Below, piece after piece: positions 9,276 through 18,207 of a DNA stretch of 64,000 nucleotides (position 1 is the stretch's first letter; every line of letters begins with the position of its first letter). A program made the translations under genes and the position numbers. Below the pieces are notes generated by a model that saw only the letters and a program-made list of their open reading frames with translations, was not told the DNA's origin and ran no database searches. The stretch is from the NCBI RefSeq assembly GCF_002270415.1, contig NZ_NNRI01000001.1, forward strand, positions 248,001 through 312,000. The letters are read 5' to 3'. The stretch is from Mesorhizobium sophorae. GTDB lineage: Bacteria; Pseudomonadota; Alphaproteobacteria; Rhizobiales; Rhizobiaceae.

Positions 9276-9995
9276 CTAGCTTTCGATATATTCGTGCTCG
9301 AATCCAGCAAACTTCGTCAGGCCCGGTTGATCGAGCACGCGCACCTGGCCTTGGCGGAATTCGAGAAACTTGCGCTCGCGCAGTTCCCGCAGCATTCGAT
9401 TGACATGAATCGGAGTGAGGCCGAGAGCGTCCGCGAGATCGTACTGGGTGAGAGGGCATTCAAAGCTGTTCTGGGTAACAGAGCCGGTCCGTTCCAGGCG
9501 CGCCTTCAGTTCGAGGAAGAGATGCGCTGTCCGCGCCAATGCGCTGCGTCGTCCTACATTGGTGAGATGTTGAGCGATAACCGCCCCATTGTGCACGAGG
9601 GTTTCGAGAACAAGGGAGAAGAGATGGGGCGACTGCATGGCGGCAAGGGTAAATGTCTTGGTAGAAGCCACCAGCACCGTAAGTTCGGTTTGAGCCACGA
9701 ACGTTTCAAGAGCGCTGCCCGAGTACGATTGAGGCAGGACGATATCGCCTCTCAGTGCAAAATCCAGGATCTGTCGCTGCCCGCCGGCGAGTTCATGGGA
9801 TCTACAGCCCCAGCCCGACTCGACTATGAACATGCGATCGCTGTCCTCGCCCTGATTGACGATGACCGTCTCCGCCAGATAGCGCTTCGGCGTGAATCCC
9901 AACGTCTTGATAAGCGCCGCATCGTCGTCGTTAAGTCCGACATACGATGGACGATTTTCATTCCCGCGCGAAAAAGGATGTGAAGCGTACGTCAT
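9276..9995 (-). CDS. Crp/Fnr-family transcriptional regulator
   Basis: A 239-residue regulator. The N-terminal cyclic-nucleotide-binding-like beta-roll covers roughly residues 25-140 (AETVIVNQGEDSDRMFIVES, then GDIVLPQSYSG). The C-terminal Crp winged helix has LTQYDLADALGLTPIHVNRM as the recognition helix region. The four N-terminal cysteines of Fnr are absent, so it is not an oxygen-sensing iron-sulfur Fnr; it resembles the rhizobial Crp/Fnr proteins of unknown signal. A perfect 16-bp palindrome lies about 48 bases upstream of its start. Confidence 0.88.
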   Translation of the reverse strand: MTYASHPFSRGNENRPSYVGLNDDDAALIKTLGFTPKRYLAETVIVNQGEDSDRMFIVESGWGCRSHELAGGQRQILDFALRGDIVLPQSYSGSALETFVAQTELTVLVASTKTFTLAAMQSPHLFSLVLETLVHNGAVIAQHLTNVGRRSALARTAHLFLELKARLERTGSVTQNSFECPLTQYDLADALGLTPIHVNRMLRELRERKFLEFRQGQVRVLDQPGLTKFAGFEHEYIES

Positions 9996-10042
9996 CTATA
10001 GCCCCGCCCAATGCCCCAAAGTACCTCCCTCTGATGGAATGT

Positions 10043-10058
10043 ACATCAAATTTGATGT
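10043..10058. promoter_or_regulatory. Palindrome upstream of the Crp/Fnr gene
   Basis: ACATCAAATTTGATGT is a perfect 16-bp inverted repeat, 48 bases upstream of the regulator start at 9995. Its half-sites are ATCAA/TTGAT, the Fnr/FixK half-sites in inverted order. It is an operator candidate, possibly autoregulatory. Confidence 0.45.
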
Positions 10059-10178
10059 GATGAGTATCCGTTGATGGCAAACTATTGATCGGTGTAGCGA
10101 CGGCGCTTTTCGATGAAAATGCGCAGGTTCCACCGGCTCGCCACCGGCACGCTTCGAAATTGGCACGTGGCGGCAGGA

Positions 10179-10460
10179 TTAGGTTTTGTTTCTCTTGAAA
10201 CTTTCCCGCATGGAGTCGACGATTTCGCTGGCAATGAGGCAGCTGCGATTGTCGACCTGATCGGCGGCATTTCGTAACGTCGTCGACGCGTCCTTCAGCA
10301 ATCCTCTGATCTCGGCCGCTGACAATAGCTCGGATGCTTCGAGTTCCAGCAGCACGGATTCACTCACGTGCAGCGCGGCAAGCGCCACCGCTCTCGGCCT
10401 GGTAGCAAGCAGTTTTAGGAGGTCACCGCTGGCCCTGGCACGCGCTTTTTTTTTTGCCAT
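10179..10460 (-). CDS. Small basic hypothetical protein with an A10 tract after the start codon
   Basis: A 93-residue protein beginning MAKKKARARAS. The rest is helical and acidic (ALHVSESVLLELEASELLSA). No family is recognised. Codons 2-5 contain ten consecutive A residues on the coding strand (10446-10455). A one-base slip there would move translation out of frame immediately. No strong ribosome site is visible. It lies upstream of the Crp/Fnr gene in the same orientation, 183 bases away. Confidence 0.55.
   Translation of the reverse strand: MAKKKARARASGDLLKLLATRPRAVALAALHVSESVLLELEASELLSAAEIRGLLKDASTTLRNAADQVDNRSCLIASEIVDSMRESFKRNKT
10446..10455 (-). repeat. Homopolymeric A10 tract in codons 2-5
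   Basis: Ten consecutive T on the plus strand (A on the coding strand) fall directly after the start codon of the small protein at 10179-10460. Such tracts are prone to replication and transcriptional slippage; whether length varies between strains cannot be told from one sequence. Confidence 0.8.
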
Positions 10461-10792
10461 AGTTGCGTCTCAACCGTTCGGACATGAAGGTTCATAGGCT
10501 CAAAATTACAACGCCTCGACGAGTTTGCCGCAACTCCAAGATCGGAAGAGGTCGCTCAATGCCTCTCTTTGAGGCATCCTGTAAGCATACTATCCCGGTT
10601 TGCAGCCACGACACAGAGGCACGGGATACCGAATTAGCCGTAGTTACTACCTCCCTACCACCTCTGGGCTACCGTGGTTACAAGCCGACGCAGGAGAAAG
10701 CATAGCTGCTCGTAGCCTCTTTGGATTGGCGTCGCTCAGGTTCGCCGTATACGACCACAGTGGCACGAACATCGTATCCCAGGATCGGCGCA
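10461..10792. other. Intergenic region, nothing supported
   Basis: Between the small basic protein gene and the 3' end of the guanylyltransferase fusion gene. No coding frame with recognisable similarity, no clear terminator and no repeat were seen. It marks the left border of the polysaccharide locus. Confidence 0.4.
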
Positions 10793-13099
10793 TTAGCGGC
10801 GGCTGAGGACCTGCTTCAGACCTGTCTTGCCCACATCCAAAGCTGGAAGCGGGAAAGGTTCGACCTGTCCACCGGTCTTGTCCAGATACTGCATCAACGC
10901 CGTCACCAGATGGTAGAAGATGCTTGCCGGGACTTCCGTCGCCACGGATCTTCCGCGCTCGTCGATCCTGTCGACCCATAAGCCAAGCGGTGCGGGATCG
11001 ATATGCCACCTGAACAGGCGCGCGACGCGAGCTTCGATCTCGGGTTTCAGATCAGGCCCGCCAATGCCGTCCAGGGCGGCGGCTGCCTTGACGGCTTCGC
11101 ATTGCGGCCAGCTGCGGGAGAACCGGTCGAGAGGCATTCCCTGCCGCGATACGGCTGCGTAAGCCAGACCTGTGGCTCGGTTCAATCCACTGGCGACCGC
11201 CGATGAATAGAGCTTTCTGGCGTAGGCGACCAGGTCTTTTTGCCCGCTCGCCCGCGCGAACTCGACAAGGAGCGAGGCCCATTCGAAATGATGCCCTGGT
11301 TCGGTCCATTGTCCTTTGTCTCCCGGCAAGGGCAGCCAATCGGCGTCGAAATATTCCCCAAGCGTCCAGCTTTCCTGGTCGAAGAAATGGCACCGGAAGA
11401 GATCGATGACGCGTGCCGCCCGTCGCAGATAGGCACGGTCGCCGGTGACGCCGTACCAGGCAAGAAAGGATTCCAGCATGTGCATGTGCGGGTTCGAAGA
11501 CCGAGCCCCGTTGGAGCCGGGGCTCTCGAGGAACCCGGTCAGGCTTTCGTCCTCGAGATGGGTGTCGACGAAATGAAATGTCTGTTGTGCAAGCCTCAGG
11601 GCGTCCTGATGGCCGCATCGATGAGCATGAGCTAGCGCCAGGAGCACGCAGGAATGATCGTAGGCGTCCTCGGTCGGGTCAGCGACGCTGCCGTTGGCAT
11701 TGAGCGTGCGCACCCAGCCGCCACGGTCGGTGCGGCCGTATTTTGCGATGAAGTCGATACCGTGGTCGATGAGTTTGTCGGCCGGTCCAGTCCAGCCGCG
11801 TTCCTTGGCCACCGCGAAAGCATAGATCTGGCGAGCCATCGTCCGCATGCGCTTGGGTTTGCCCAATGGCCTTGCATCGAAGCCGAGAGCCTCGTGGAAG
11901 CCGCCATATACATCGTCGACACCGGCAGTGGACCACAATGGCAGGGTTTCTTCGAAGAGCCAGTGTTCGACACGCTTGCGCCATGAGCCGCTGATGATGA
12001 CCCGGTCTTCCGATGCGGTGAATTTCGTTTCGAGGCGTCCGCTCTTCTCCAGCTGTTCGACGACCTTCTTCACGTGCTGGCTGTGGCTGACGGGGGCGAC
12101 GAACACCGCGTCCGGCGTCGCAACTATCGCTACATCCTTCATTCCGACTACGGTCAGCAGCCTGCCCTGGCTTCTGAGGTAGGAGTTGCCACAATCCATG
12201 GCGACGATGTCACCCATGACGACGTTGCCGTCGCCGTCGGTTGGGCTGGCTTCCAGCAGCGATTGCCAAGATCCAAGGTCGTTCCAGCGGAAGGAAGCCG
12301 TGACCATCGCGATGTCGCCCGCATGCTCCATGATCGCGTAGTCGATCGATGTCGAGGGGACAGCGAGGTAGAAGCCCTGTGGCAGGTACAGACCCGAGAC
12401 CTCGGTCCGCGCTGTCTTGTAGGCCCGTTCCGCAGTCTCCCAGATGTCCGGCTGGAAATCGAGAAAGGCCTGCCGCATGGCGTCGGCACGGAAAAGGAAG
12501 ATGCCGGCGTTCCAGTAGAATCGTCCCGAAGCCAGGTATTGGCGGGCCGTCTCGGCGTCTGGCTTTTCGACAAAGCGTGAAACCAAGGCTACTCGGTCAC
12601 CATTTGCCGTGGCCTCGATGTAGCCATATCCGGTTTCGGGATGCGTCGGCTTGATGCCGAACACGATGATACTTCCTGCATCGGCGGCAGGCACGCCCGC
12701 CTCGACGGTTTCCCAGAATTGCGCTTCGGTCGATATCTGATGGTCGGACGGGACCACGAGCACCAGCGCGTCGGCGCCATGTTCGGAGATCGTTTGCAGG
12801 GTGGCAATGGCGACCGCGGCGGCGGTATTGCGGCCGACCGGCTCGAAGATCGGTCTGCCGCCGTTCAGGCCGAGCGGAGCAATGTCCGAGATGACGCGGT
12901 CGGCATGCCGTTCGGACGCTATCAAATAGATCGGCGTCTCACCGTCCGGCCGCGCCTTGAGGCGTCGAACAGTCTTCGCAAGCATGGAGCCGTCGCCCGA
13001 AAGGTCGTGGAATTGCTTGGGATTGTCTTCGCGCGAAAGCGGCCACAGCCGTGAGCCGACGCCCCCGCTCATGACGAAACTTACGATCCGGTCCGGCAT
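10793..13099 (-). CDS. Mannose-1-phosphate guanylyltransferase fused to an AGE-family isomerase
   Basis: A 768-residue two-domain enzyme. The N-terminal half (about 1-350) is a GDP-mannose pyrophosphorylase: nucleotide loop GGVGSRLWPLSR at residues 12-23, PSDHQI, and FVEKPD. The C-terminal half (about 375-750) is an (alpha/alpha)6 barrel of the N-acylglucosamine 2-epimerase (AGE) family, with HMHMLESFLAW, EPGHHFEWASLL and SRSWPQCEAVKA. The usual bifunctional ManC/XanB enzymes instead carry a cupin mannose-6-phosphate isomerase; here the AGE domain probably supplies fructose-6-P to mannose-6-P conversion. The ATG at 13099 has GAGGAA upstream; the frame continues upstream only as overlap. It lies 28 bases after the phosphomannomutase gene and makes GDP-mannose for the polysaccharide. 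Confidence 0.88.
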   Translation of the reverse strand: MPDRIVSFVMSGGVGSRLWPLSREDNPKQFHDLSGDGSMLAKTVRRLKARPDGETPIYLIASERHADRVISDIAPLGLNGGRPIFEPVGRNTAAAVAIATLQTISEHGADALVLVVPSDHQISTEAQFWETVEAGVPAADAGSIIVFGIKPTHPETGYGYIEATANGDRVALVSRFVEKPDAETARQYLASGRFYWNAGIFLFRADAMRQAFLDFQPDIWETAERAYKTARTEVSGLYLPQGFYLAVPSTSIDYAIMEHAGDIAMVTASFRWNDLGSWQSLLEASPTDGDGNVVMGDIVAMDCGNSYLRSQGRLLTVVGMKDVAIVATPDAVFVAPVSHSQHVKKVVEQLEKSGRLETKFTASEDRVIISGSWRKRVEHWLFEETLPLWSTAGVDDVYGGFHEALGFDARPLGKPKRMRTMARQIYAFAVAKERGWTGPADKLIDHGIDFIAKYGRTDRGGWVRTLNANGSVADPTEDAYDHSCVLLALAHAHRCGHQDALRLAQQTFHFVDTHLEDESLTGFLESPGSNGARSSNPHMHMLESFLAWYGVTGDRAYLRRAARVIDLFRCHFFDQESWTLGEYFDADWLPLPGDKGQWTEPGHHFEWASLLVEFARASGQKDLVAYARKLYSSAVASGLNRATGLAYAAVSRQGMPLDRFSRSWPQCEAVKAAAALDGIGGPDLKPEIEARVARLFRWHIDPAPLGLWVDRIDERGRSVATEVPASIFYHLVTALMQYLDKTGGQVEPFPLPALDVGKTGLKQVLSRR

Positions 13100-13127
13100 G
13101 GTCCAATTCCTCTTCAGCCAATTCCCG

Positions 13128-14648
13128 TCAGAACGTCTGGTTGTAGGCTCCGACCTCTGGATTGCGGCGCAGCACGGCATCGAGAGCCTCGAACATCTCG
13201 CGGCGTCGTTCCGACGAGACGGGGCTTTCCACCACGACGACAATCTCCGGTTTGTTCGACGAAGCCCTGACCAGGCCCCATGTGCCGTCCTGGGCAACCA
13301 CACGCACCCCATTCACGGTGACGAGATTGGCCAGCGGCTGGCCAGCGAACTCGATCCCGTCCCCCTTCATTTTCGTGAATTCCCCGACAACTTTCGCGAC
13401 CACGCCGTATTTCACCTCGTCCGGGCAGTGGGGCGACATGGTCGGGGTGCCGAAGGTCAGCGGCAGATCGCGGTAAAGGTCGGCAAGTGTCTTACCCTGG
13501 TTGCGGTCGAGCATCTCGCAGACGGCGATCGCGGTCAGCAGCCCGTCGTCGTAGCCGCGTCCAATCGGCGGGTTGAAGAAGAAATGCCCCGACTTCTCGA
13601 AACCAGCGATGGCATTGAGTTCGGCAACGCGCCTCTTGATGTAGGAGTGCCCGGTCTTCCAGTAATCCGTCCTTGCACCGTTCCGCAGGAGGACGGGATC
13701 AGTCATGAAAAGGCCCGTCGACTTGACGTCCACGACGAAGGCGGATTTCGGGTACAGGCCGGAGATGTCTCGCGCCAGCATGACGCCGACCTTGTCCGCG
13801 AAAATCTCGTTGCCTTCGTTGTCGACCACGCCGCAGCGGTCGCCGTCGCCGTCGAAGCCGAGCCCGACATCGGCACCTGTCTCCAGAACCTTGTCCCGGA
13901 TCGCGTGCAACATCTGCATGTCTTCGGGATTGGGATTGTAATGCGGAAACGTGTGGTCGAGCTCAACATCCAGCGGGATGACCTCGCAGCCGATGCATTC
14001 CAGCACCTGCGGGGCAAAAGCGCCGGCGGTTCCGTTGCCGCAGGCCGCCACCACCTTCAGCTTTCGGCCGAGGTTCCTTCCGGCAGTCAGGTCTTCGATG
14101 TATCTCTCGCGAAATCCGGACACGAATTCATAGCTTCCACCGCCTATGAGATCGAAATCGCCGTCCAGCACGAGCGCTTTCAAAGCGGTCATCTCATCAG
14201 GCCCGAATGTCAGAGGCCTTTGCGCTCCCATCTTCACGCCGGTCCAGCCGTTCTCGTTGTGGGAGGCCGTCACCATGGCCACCGACGGAGCGTCGAGCGC
14301 GAACTGGGCGAAATAGGCCGTGGGAGAAAGTGCCAGGCCGATGTCCTTGACGCGCGCGCCGGCCGCCATCAGGCCGGAGACCAGCGCCATCTTGATCGCC
14401 ATGGAATAGCTGCGGAAATCATGGCCGGTGACGATGTCCGGGCCAACACCCATTCGGCGGATCAGGGTGCCGAGCCCCATGCCGATCGCCTGCACGCCCA
14501 TCAGATTGAGTTCGGGTTCTTTGTCCGAGCCTGGCTGCCCGAACCACCAGCGCGCATCGTATTCCCGGAAGCCAGTGGCTTTGACCAGGGCACTGGTTTC
14601 GAAGGCGAACGTGTTTGGCCTGGCTTGGCCGACTATGGTCACGGTCAC
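13128..14648 (-). CDS. Phosphomannomutase/phosphoglucomutase
   Basis: A 506-residue alpha-D-phosphohexomutase converting mannose-6-P to mannose-1-P. The catalytic phosphoserine loop TASHNEN has Ser129, the metal loop DGDGDR is at 266-271 and the sugar-binding loop follows near EKSGHFFF. The C-terminal phosphate loop is RASSNKPE. The GTG start at 14648 gives a full N-terminus; no better ATG is available. Upstream of the guanylyltransferase/AGE fusion in the same orientation, so the two genes form a GDP-mannose operon. Confidence 0.88.
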   Translation of the reverse strand: MTVTIVGQARPNTFAFETSALVKATGFREYDARWWFGQPGSDKEPELNLMGVQAIGMGLGTLIRRMGVGPDIVTGHDFRSYSMAIKMALVSGLMAAGARVKDIGLALSPTAYFAQFALDAPSVAMVTASHNENGWTGVKMGAQRPLTFGPDEMTALKALVLDGDFDLIGGGSYEFVSGFRERYIEDLTAGRNLGRKLKVVAACGNGTAGAFAPQVLECIGCEVIPLDVELDHTFPHYNPNPEDMQMLHAIRDKVLETGADVGLGFDGDGDRCGVVDNEGNEIFADKVGVMLARDISGLYPKSAFVVDVKSTGLFMTDPVLLRNGARTDYWKTGHSYIKRRVAELNAIAGFEKSGHFFFNPPIGRGYDDGLLTAIAVCEMLDRNQGKTLADLYRDLPLTFGTPTMSPHCPDEVKYGVVAKVVGEFTKMKGDGIEFAGQPLANLVTVNGVRVVAQDGTWGLVRASSNKPEIVVVVESPVSSERRREMFEALDAVLRRNPEVGAYNQTF

Positions 14649-14865
14649 GGTTTCCGCTCAGCAGTTACAGGCGAATAGTCCTAGCACGCTGCCGGACGCA
14701 GCCCCCTTCATGAATTCGAGTAGCCCTAACGCGCTGGTTTGCACCCCCTCATCCAATAGGAGCATGACCGCCGATGGCCGAAAGGATGTCTCGTCCAGGC
14801 AATGGGGTCTTGTATTCTATAAGGTGCGTCCTGCTCGGGCGCCGACGAGAAAGGTGGGCTGCAAG

Positions 14866-15201
14866 ATGCCGCTGACCGCATTCAAGTACCCGTTCCGCGA
14901 GGATGTCGACGAAAGGCGGTTCGGTCGCCTGGCTCGGCTTCTCGAGCTCATTCAAGTGGAAATCGAAAGGGAATCCGCGGCACTGCGTCCGTCCGTGGAA
15001 AGGATGACGGACTGCGCCGCGTTCGCTTTGGAGGCCATGGAAAATGGCGAGAGCCCCGAACGCATATCCGAGCGGATCGATTCCCTCGCGCGGAACCTGG
15101 CACTCAGCCGAGGACGGCAGGCCTTGCTGGAACAGCAGTTGTCTTTTGTCGACAGGACGAGAGCAGGGCTGCCGGCCATTCTCCCTTCCCATAGGGCGTA
15201 G
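14866..15201 (+). CDS. Hypothetical 111-residue helical protein
   Basis: Sequence begins MPLTAFKYPFRED and is mostly predicted helix, with charged heptad-like stretches (LARLLELIQVEIERESAAL, RISERIDSLARNLALSRGR). No family recognised. The ATG at 14866 is preceded by AAGGTGGG. It stands divergent from the phosphomannomutase and about 195 bases ahead of the co-polymerase gene. Its stop codon is inside the palindrome at 15195-15212. Confidence 0.55.
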   Translation: MPLTAFKYPFREDVDERRFGRLARLLELIQVEIERESAALRPSVERMTDCAAFALEAMENGESPERISERIDSLARNLALSRGRQALLEQQLSFVDRTRAGLPAILPSHRA

Positions 15202-15212
15202 GTCCCTACGCC
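15195..15212. promoter_or_regulatory. Palindrome overlapping a stop codon, upstream of the co-polymerase gene
   Basis: GGCGTAGGTCCCTACGCC has perfect 8-bp arms around TC. The TAG stop of the 111-residue protein lies inside the left arm. It shares the TAGG-x-TCC-TA core with the palindromes at 35769 and 42752. It could be an operator or a small hairpin. Confidence 0.45.
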
Positions 15213-15395
15213 AATTGGCGGCGTTTAACCTTCCCTGACGCGGGCGTAATCTTTTCGCGGCAGTCTGGGATCGAGGGGCCTCAGCTTTCAATGAAAACAT
15301 CGGCTGAATGTCATCGACCGCCAGCATGGGGACCGCCTGCCTGCGTGGGGACGGCGTGCGCGCAGGATTTCCCGCACGCCTGCAGGAGAATTTGA

Positions 15396-17279
15396 ATGAA
15401 CCGTATGTTTCCCAATCAATGGCCTCCGGCAGCGGACCAGCAGGCTTCCGTCGGTCAGGAGTTTATTGGCCTGTCCGACATAACCGAATTTCTGCGGCAC
15501 TACGTTGGAACCATCTTCGCCTGCCTTGTTGCGGCTCTGTTGGTGGCCGGGTTCTACAATTCGACCACCGACCCAACGTTCATCGCCAGCGCGCAGATTC
15601 TGATCGAGCCGAAATTGCCACAACACCTGCAGGAGGGTGGCGAAGTAGATCTGTCGTTGGACACCGCCCAGGTGGAAAGCCAGATAGCAGTGATGCAGTC
15701 GGAAAAGATCGCCGCGATGGTCCTCGAACAGTTGAAACTCGTCGACGACCCCCAATTCAACCGTCCGCAGGCTCCGACCTTGCGGGAGAGATTTAAGAAG
15801 ATAGGAACAGTCCTGCTCGATGCTTCCGAGCTTAGGAAGAGCGCCTGGCTGACGTCGCTTGCGCAGCATTTCGGCCAAGGCGTGCCTGAAACACCCGTGA
15901 CGCTGACCGATTACCAGAAGTCCCGGCGCAGCATGTTGATTTTCCGCAACGGCCTCGACGTCCGCAGAGTGGGCGTTTCCTACGCGATTGACATATCCTT
16001 CACCTCTCTCGATGCCGAAGGTGCAGCCAAGGTTGCGAACGCCACGGCCGATGCCTTCGTGCGTGAGCAGATCGAAACCAAGGCCGACGCGGCAAGGGAA
16101 GGCGGCGCGTGGCTCGAGATGCGCCTTAAACAACTGCGCACCCAGATGAACGAGGCCATGGCGAAGGCGCAAGAGTTCCGGTCACGGCACGACTACAGCG
16201 TCGGCGGTGAAGCCACCGACGAAGGTGGGGCGAACGCTGTGCCGACGCTCGAAGAACTCGAGGTGACTGCTGAAACCTACCAGAAGATGTACGAGAGCTT
16301 CCTGCAGGCCTACACCAACTCGGTAAGCCAGCAGTCGTACCCGGTCGCCGACGCAAGGGTGATCACAGCTGCGACGGCGCCGCTCTATCCGAGCACTCCA
16401 AGGCCGAAGCTGATGCTGGCCTTCGCGGCGGTTGCCGGGCTCATTTTCGGCATCGGACTTTCATTTGTGAGGCATACGTTCGACTGGACCATCAGGTCAG
16501 CACGACTCATCCGGGAGAATTTGGGTGTCGAATGCGTCGGAGAGCTGCCGCCCACCACCAGGAGAAGGGAATCCGGCCACCTCGACGAAGTCGCAAGATA
16601 TCCGCACTCCAGATACAGCCACAGTCTCAGGAAAGTGCGAACCGAAATCAGCCTTGCGGAAACCAGCCGCCCGATCAAGTTGCTTGGGTTGACGGCTGTA
16701 TCCAATGACAGTTCGAAGAGTTCGGTCGCCAGCAATCTTGCCACGCTGTATTCGATGTCCGGGCTGAAGACGCTGGTAATTGACGCCGACATCAGGCGAC
16801 CGACACTGACCACGCGGCTGCTCGGCCCGTCGGGCGCCCTCGACAAACCGTGCCAGGACCCTGTCCGGCTTAATATCGTCCGCGCTCCTGGGCGGCCGTT
16901 CGACTTGCTTCCAAGTTCGGTGGTGGACGCCGGGCATCTGCTGTCACCAAGCAACATGGAGGCGTTCCTCCTGGATCTGACCGCTCGCGACCTTGCCGCC
17001 TACGAACTTGCCGCCTACGACATTGTCATCCTGGACCTGCCGACGCTTGCCTCGGGAGCCGACGAACTGATTGTCGGATCCGTACTGGATGGCGTCGTCG
17101 TCGTTGCCCAGTGGGGCAAGACACATGTCCAAACGCTGCGGGAACTCGTCAGGACGCTGCAGGCCAGCAGGACGCCCATCCTGGGCGTGCTCCTGACGAA
17201 GGCCCGCGCGATGAAGTCCAAGCCCCGCATGAAACTGGTGCCGAGACATTCCTCCCTCGGAGGTCGCAAAAGCGTGTAG
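15396..17279 (+). CDS. Polysaccharide co-polymerase with BY-kinase-like domain (ExoP-like)
   Basis: A 627-residue inner-membrane protein controlling chain length and export. The N-terminal Wzz domain has TM1 at about 37-54, a periplasmic domain with coiled-coil segments (225-265) and a Pro-rich TM2 entry (YPSTPRPKLM) with TM2 at 339-357. The C-terminal P-loop domain has Walker A' VIDADIRRP (461-469) and Walker B DIVILDLP. Its Walker A is degenerate: NDSSKSS at 437-443 lacks the usual GxGKS glycines. The C-terminus (HSSLGGRKSV) has no tyrosine cluster. It may therefore be a poor or non-autophosphorylating kinase. AGGAGAA precedes the ATG. Confidence 0.88.
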   Translation: MNRMFPNQWPPAADQQASVGQEFIGLSDITEFLRHYVGTIFACLVAALLVAGFYNSTTDPTFIASAQILIEPKLPQHLQEGGEVDLSLDTAQVESQIAVMQSEKIAAMVLEQLKLVDDPQFNRPQAPTLRERFKKIGTVLLDASELRKSAWLTSLAQHFGQGVPETPVTLTDYQKSRRSMLIFRNGLDVRRVGVSYAIDISFTSLDAEGAAKVANATADAFVREQIETKADAAREGGAWLEMRLKQLRTQMNEAMAKAQEFRSRHDYSVGGEATDEGGANAVPTLEELEVTAETYQKMYESFLQAYTNSVSQQSYPVADARVITAATAPLYPSTPRPKLMLAFAAVAGLIFGIGLSFVRHTFDWTIRSARLIRENLGVECVGELPPTTRRRESGHLDEVARYPHSRYSHSLRKVRTEISLAETSRPIKLLGLTAVSNDSSKSSVASNLATLYSMSGLKTLVIDADIRRPTLTTRLLGPSGALDKPCQDPVRLNIVRAPGRPFDLLPSSVVDAGHLLSPSNMEAFLLDLTARDLAAYELAAYDIVILDLPTLASGADELIVGSVLDGVVVVAQWGKTHVQTLRELVRTLQASRTPILGVLLTKARAMKSKPRMKLVPRHSSLGGRKSV

Positions 17280-17300
17280 GGGGATCATTCCTTGGGATTA

Positions 17301-17331
17301 GGGGGTAGCCCTGGAGCGTCACGCTACCTCC
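17301..17331 (+). terminator. Candidate terminator after the co-polymerase gene
   Basis: Nine-base arms (17301-17309 and 17323-17331, one G-U pair) around a 13-base loop, followed by TTTGCCTTT. It lies 22 bases after the stop codon. Modest U-tract, so perhaps only partly efficient. Confidence 0.4.
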
Positions 17332-17400
17332 TTTGCCTTTCTTGCCGACAAGCCCCGACCTTGGAAGAGTGATCGGAACAATTCGAACAGCAACCGTCCC

Positions 17401-18195
17401 ATGTCAACAAACACCTTCGAGTCGCATCAGGGAACCCCGATCTGGGTTCAGCCGCCTCTTCCCGTGGCGGCTGACAGCCGAACGGCAGTCCTGCACGTTG
17501 TTCCTGCGCCCGACCACAACAGTGCAGGGGCAGTATTGACAGACCTGTCGCCCGCCATCAGGACGGGAACGACGAACCCTCCCATCGGAGGTCTCCTGAA
17601 GCGGCTCATGGATCTGGTCATAGCGGGCACGGCGCTTGTCATGGCTGCGCCTGTGATGATCGTCGTTGCCCTGCTGATCAGGATCACGGCAGGAGGCCCG
17701 GCAGTGTTCTCGCACAGCCGTATCGGGTTCGGCGGAAAGCCATTCGATTGCTATAAGTTCCGCTCGATGGTTGCCAATTCGGAAGAAGTTCTGAAAGCAT
17801 ATCTCGAAGCCAACCCTCATGTCTGCAAGGAGTGGGAAGAGACCCACAAGATCAGGAACGACCCCCGCGTCACGCTGCTTGGGTGGATGCTGCGCAAGTC
17901 GAGCCTCGACGAACTCCCCCAGCTCTTCAACATCATCCGTGGCGACATGAGCTGCGTGGGCCCAAGGCCCATCGTAAAGGACGAACTCATACGCTACGGC
18001 GACCACCTGGGCGAATACCTTCGGACAAGGCCGGGACTCACCGGTCTCTGGCAGGTGAGCGGAAGGAGCAGCATGGACTACGCCAACCGCGTGGCGCTCG
18101 ACAGCCAGTATGTGCGGAACTGGTCGATCTGGCTCGACATCGTGATCTTGTTCAGGACGGTTTTCGCAGTGATGCGCTTCGACAGGGCTGCCTGA
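17401..18195 (+). CDS. Undecaprenyl-phosphate sugar-1-phosphate transferase (ExoY-like priming enzyme)
   Basis: A 264-residue bacterial sugar transferase that starts the repeat unit by moving a hexose-1-phosphate to the lipid carrier. After an unstructured N-terminus of about 60 residues there is one membrane segment (LMDLVIAGTALVMAAPVMIV), then FSHSRIGFGGKPFDCYKFRS, KSSLDELPQLFNI, GPRP and RPGLTGLWQVSGRS, all family signatures. The sugar is probably galactose or glucose. No clear Shine-Dalgarno precedes the ATG. It follows the co-polymerase in the same orientation. Confidence 0.92.
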   Translation: MSTNTFESHQGTPIWVQPPLPVAADSRTAVLHVVPAPDHNSAGAVLTDLSPAIRTGTTNPPIGGLLKRLMDLVIAGTALVMAAPVMIVVALLIRITAGGPAVFSHSRIGFGGKPFDCYKFRSMVANSEEVLKAYLEANPHVCKEWEETHKIRNDPRVTLLGWMLRKSSLDELPQLFNIIRGDMSCVGPRPIVKDELIRYGDHLGEYLRTRPGLTGLWQVSGRSSMDYANRVALDSQYVRNWSIWLDIVILFRTVFAVMRFDRAA

Positions 18196-18207
18196 AGTCC
18201 CGACCGC

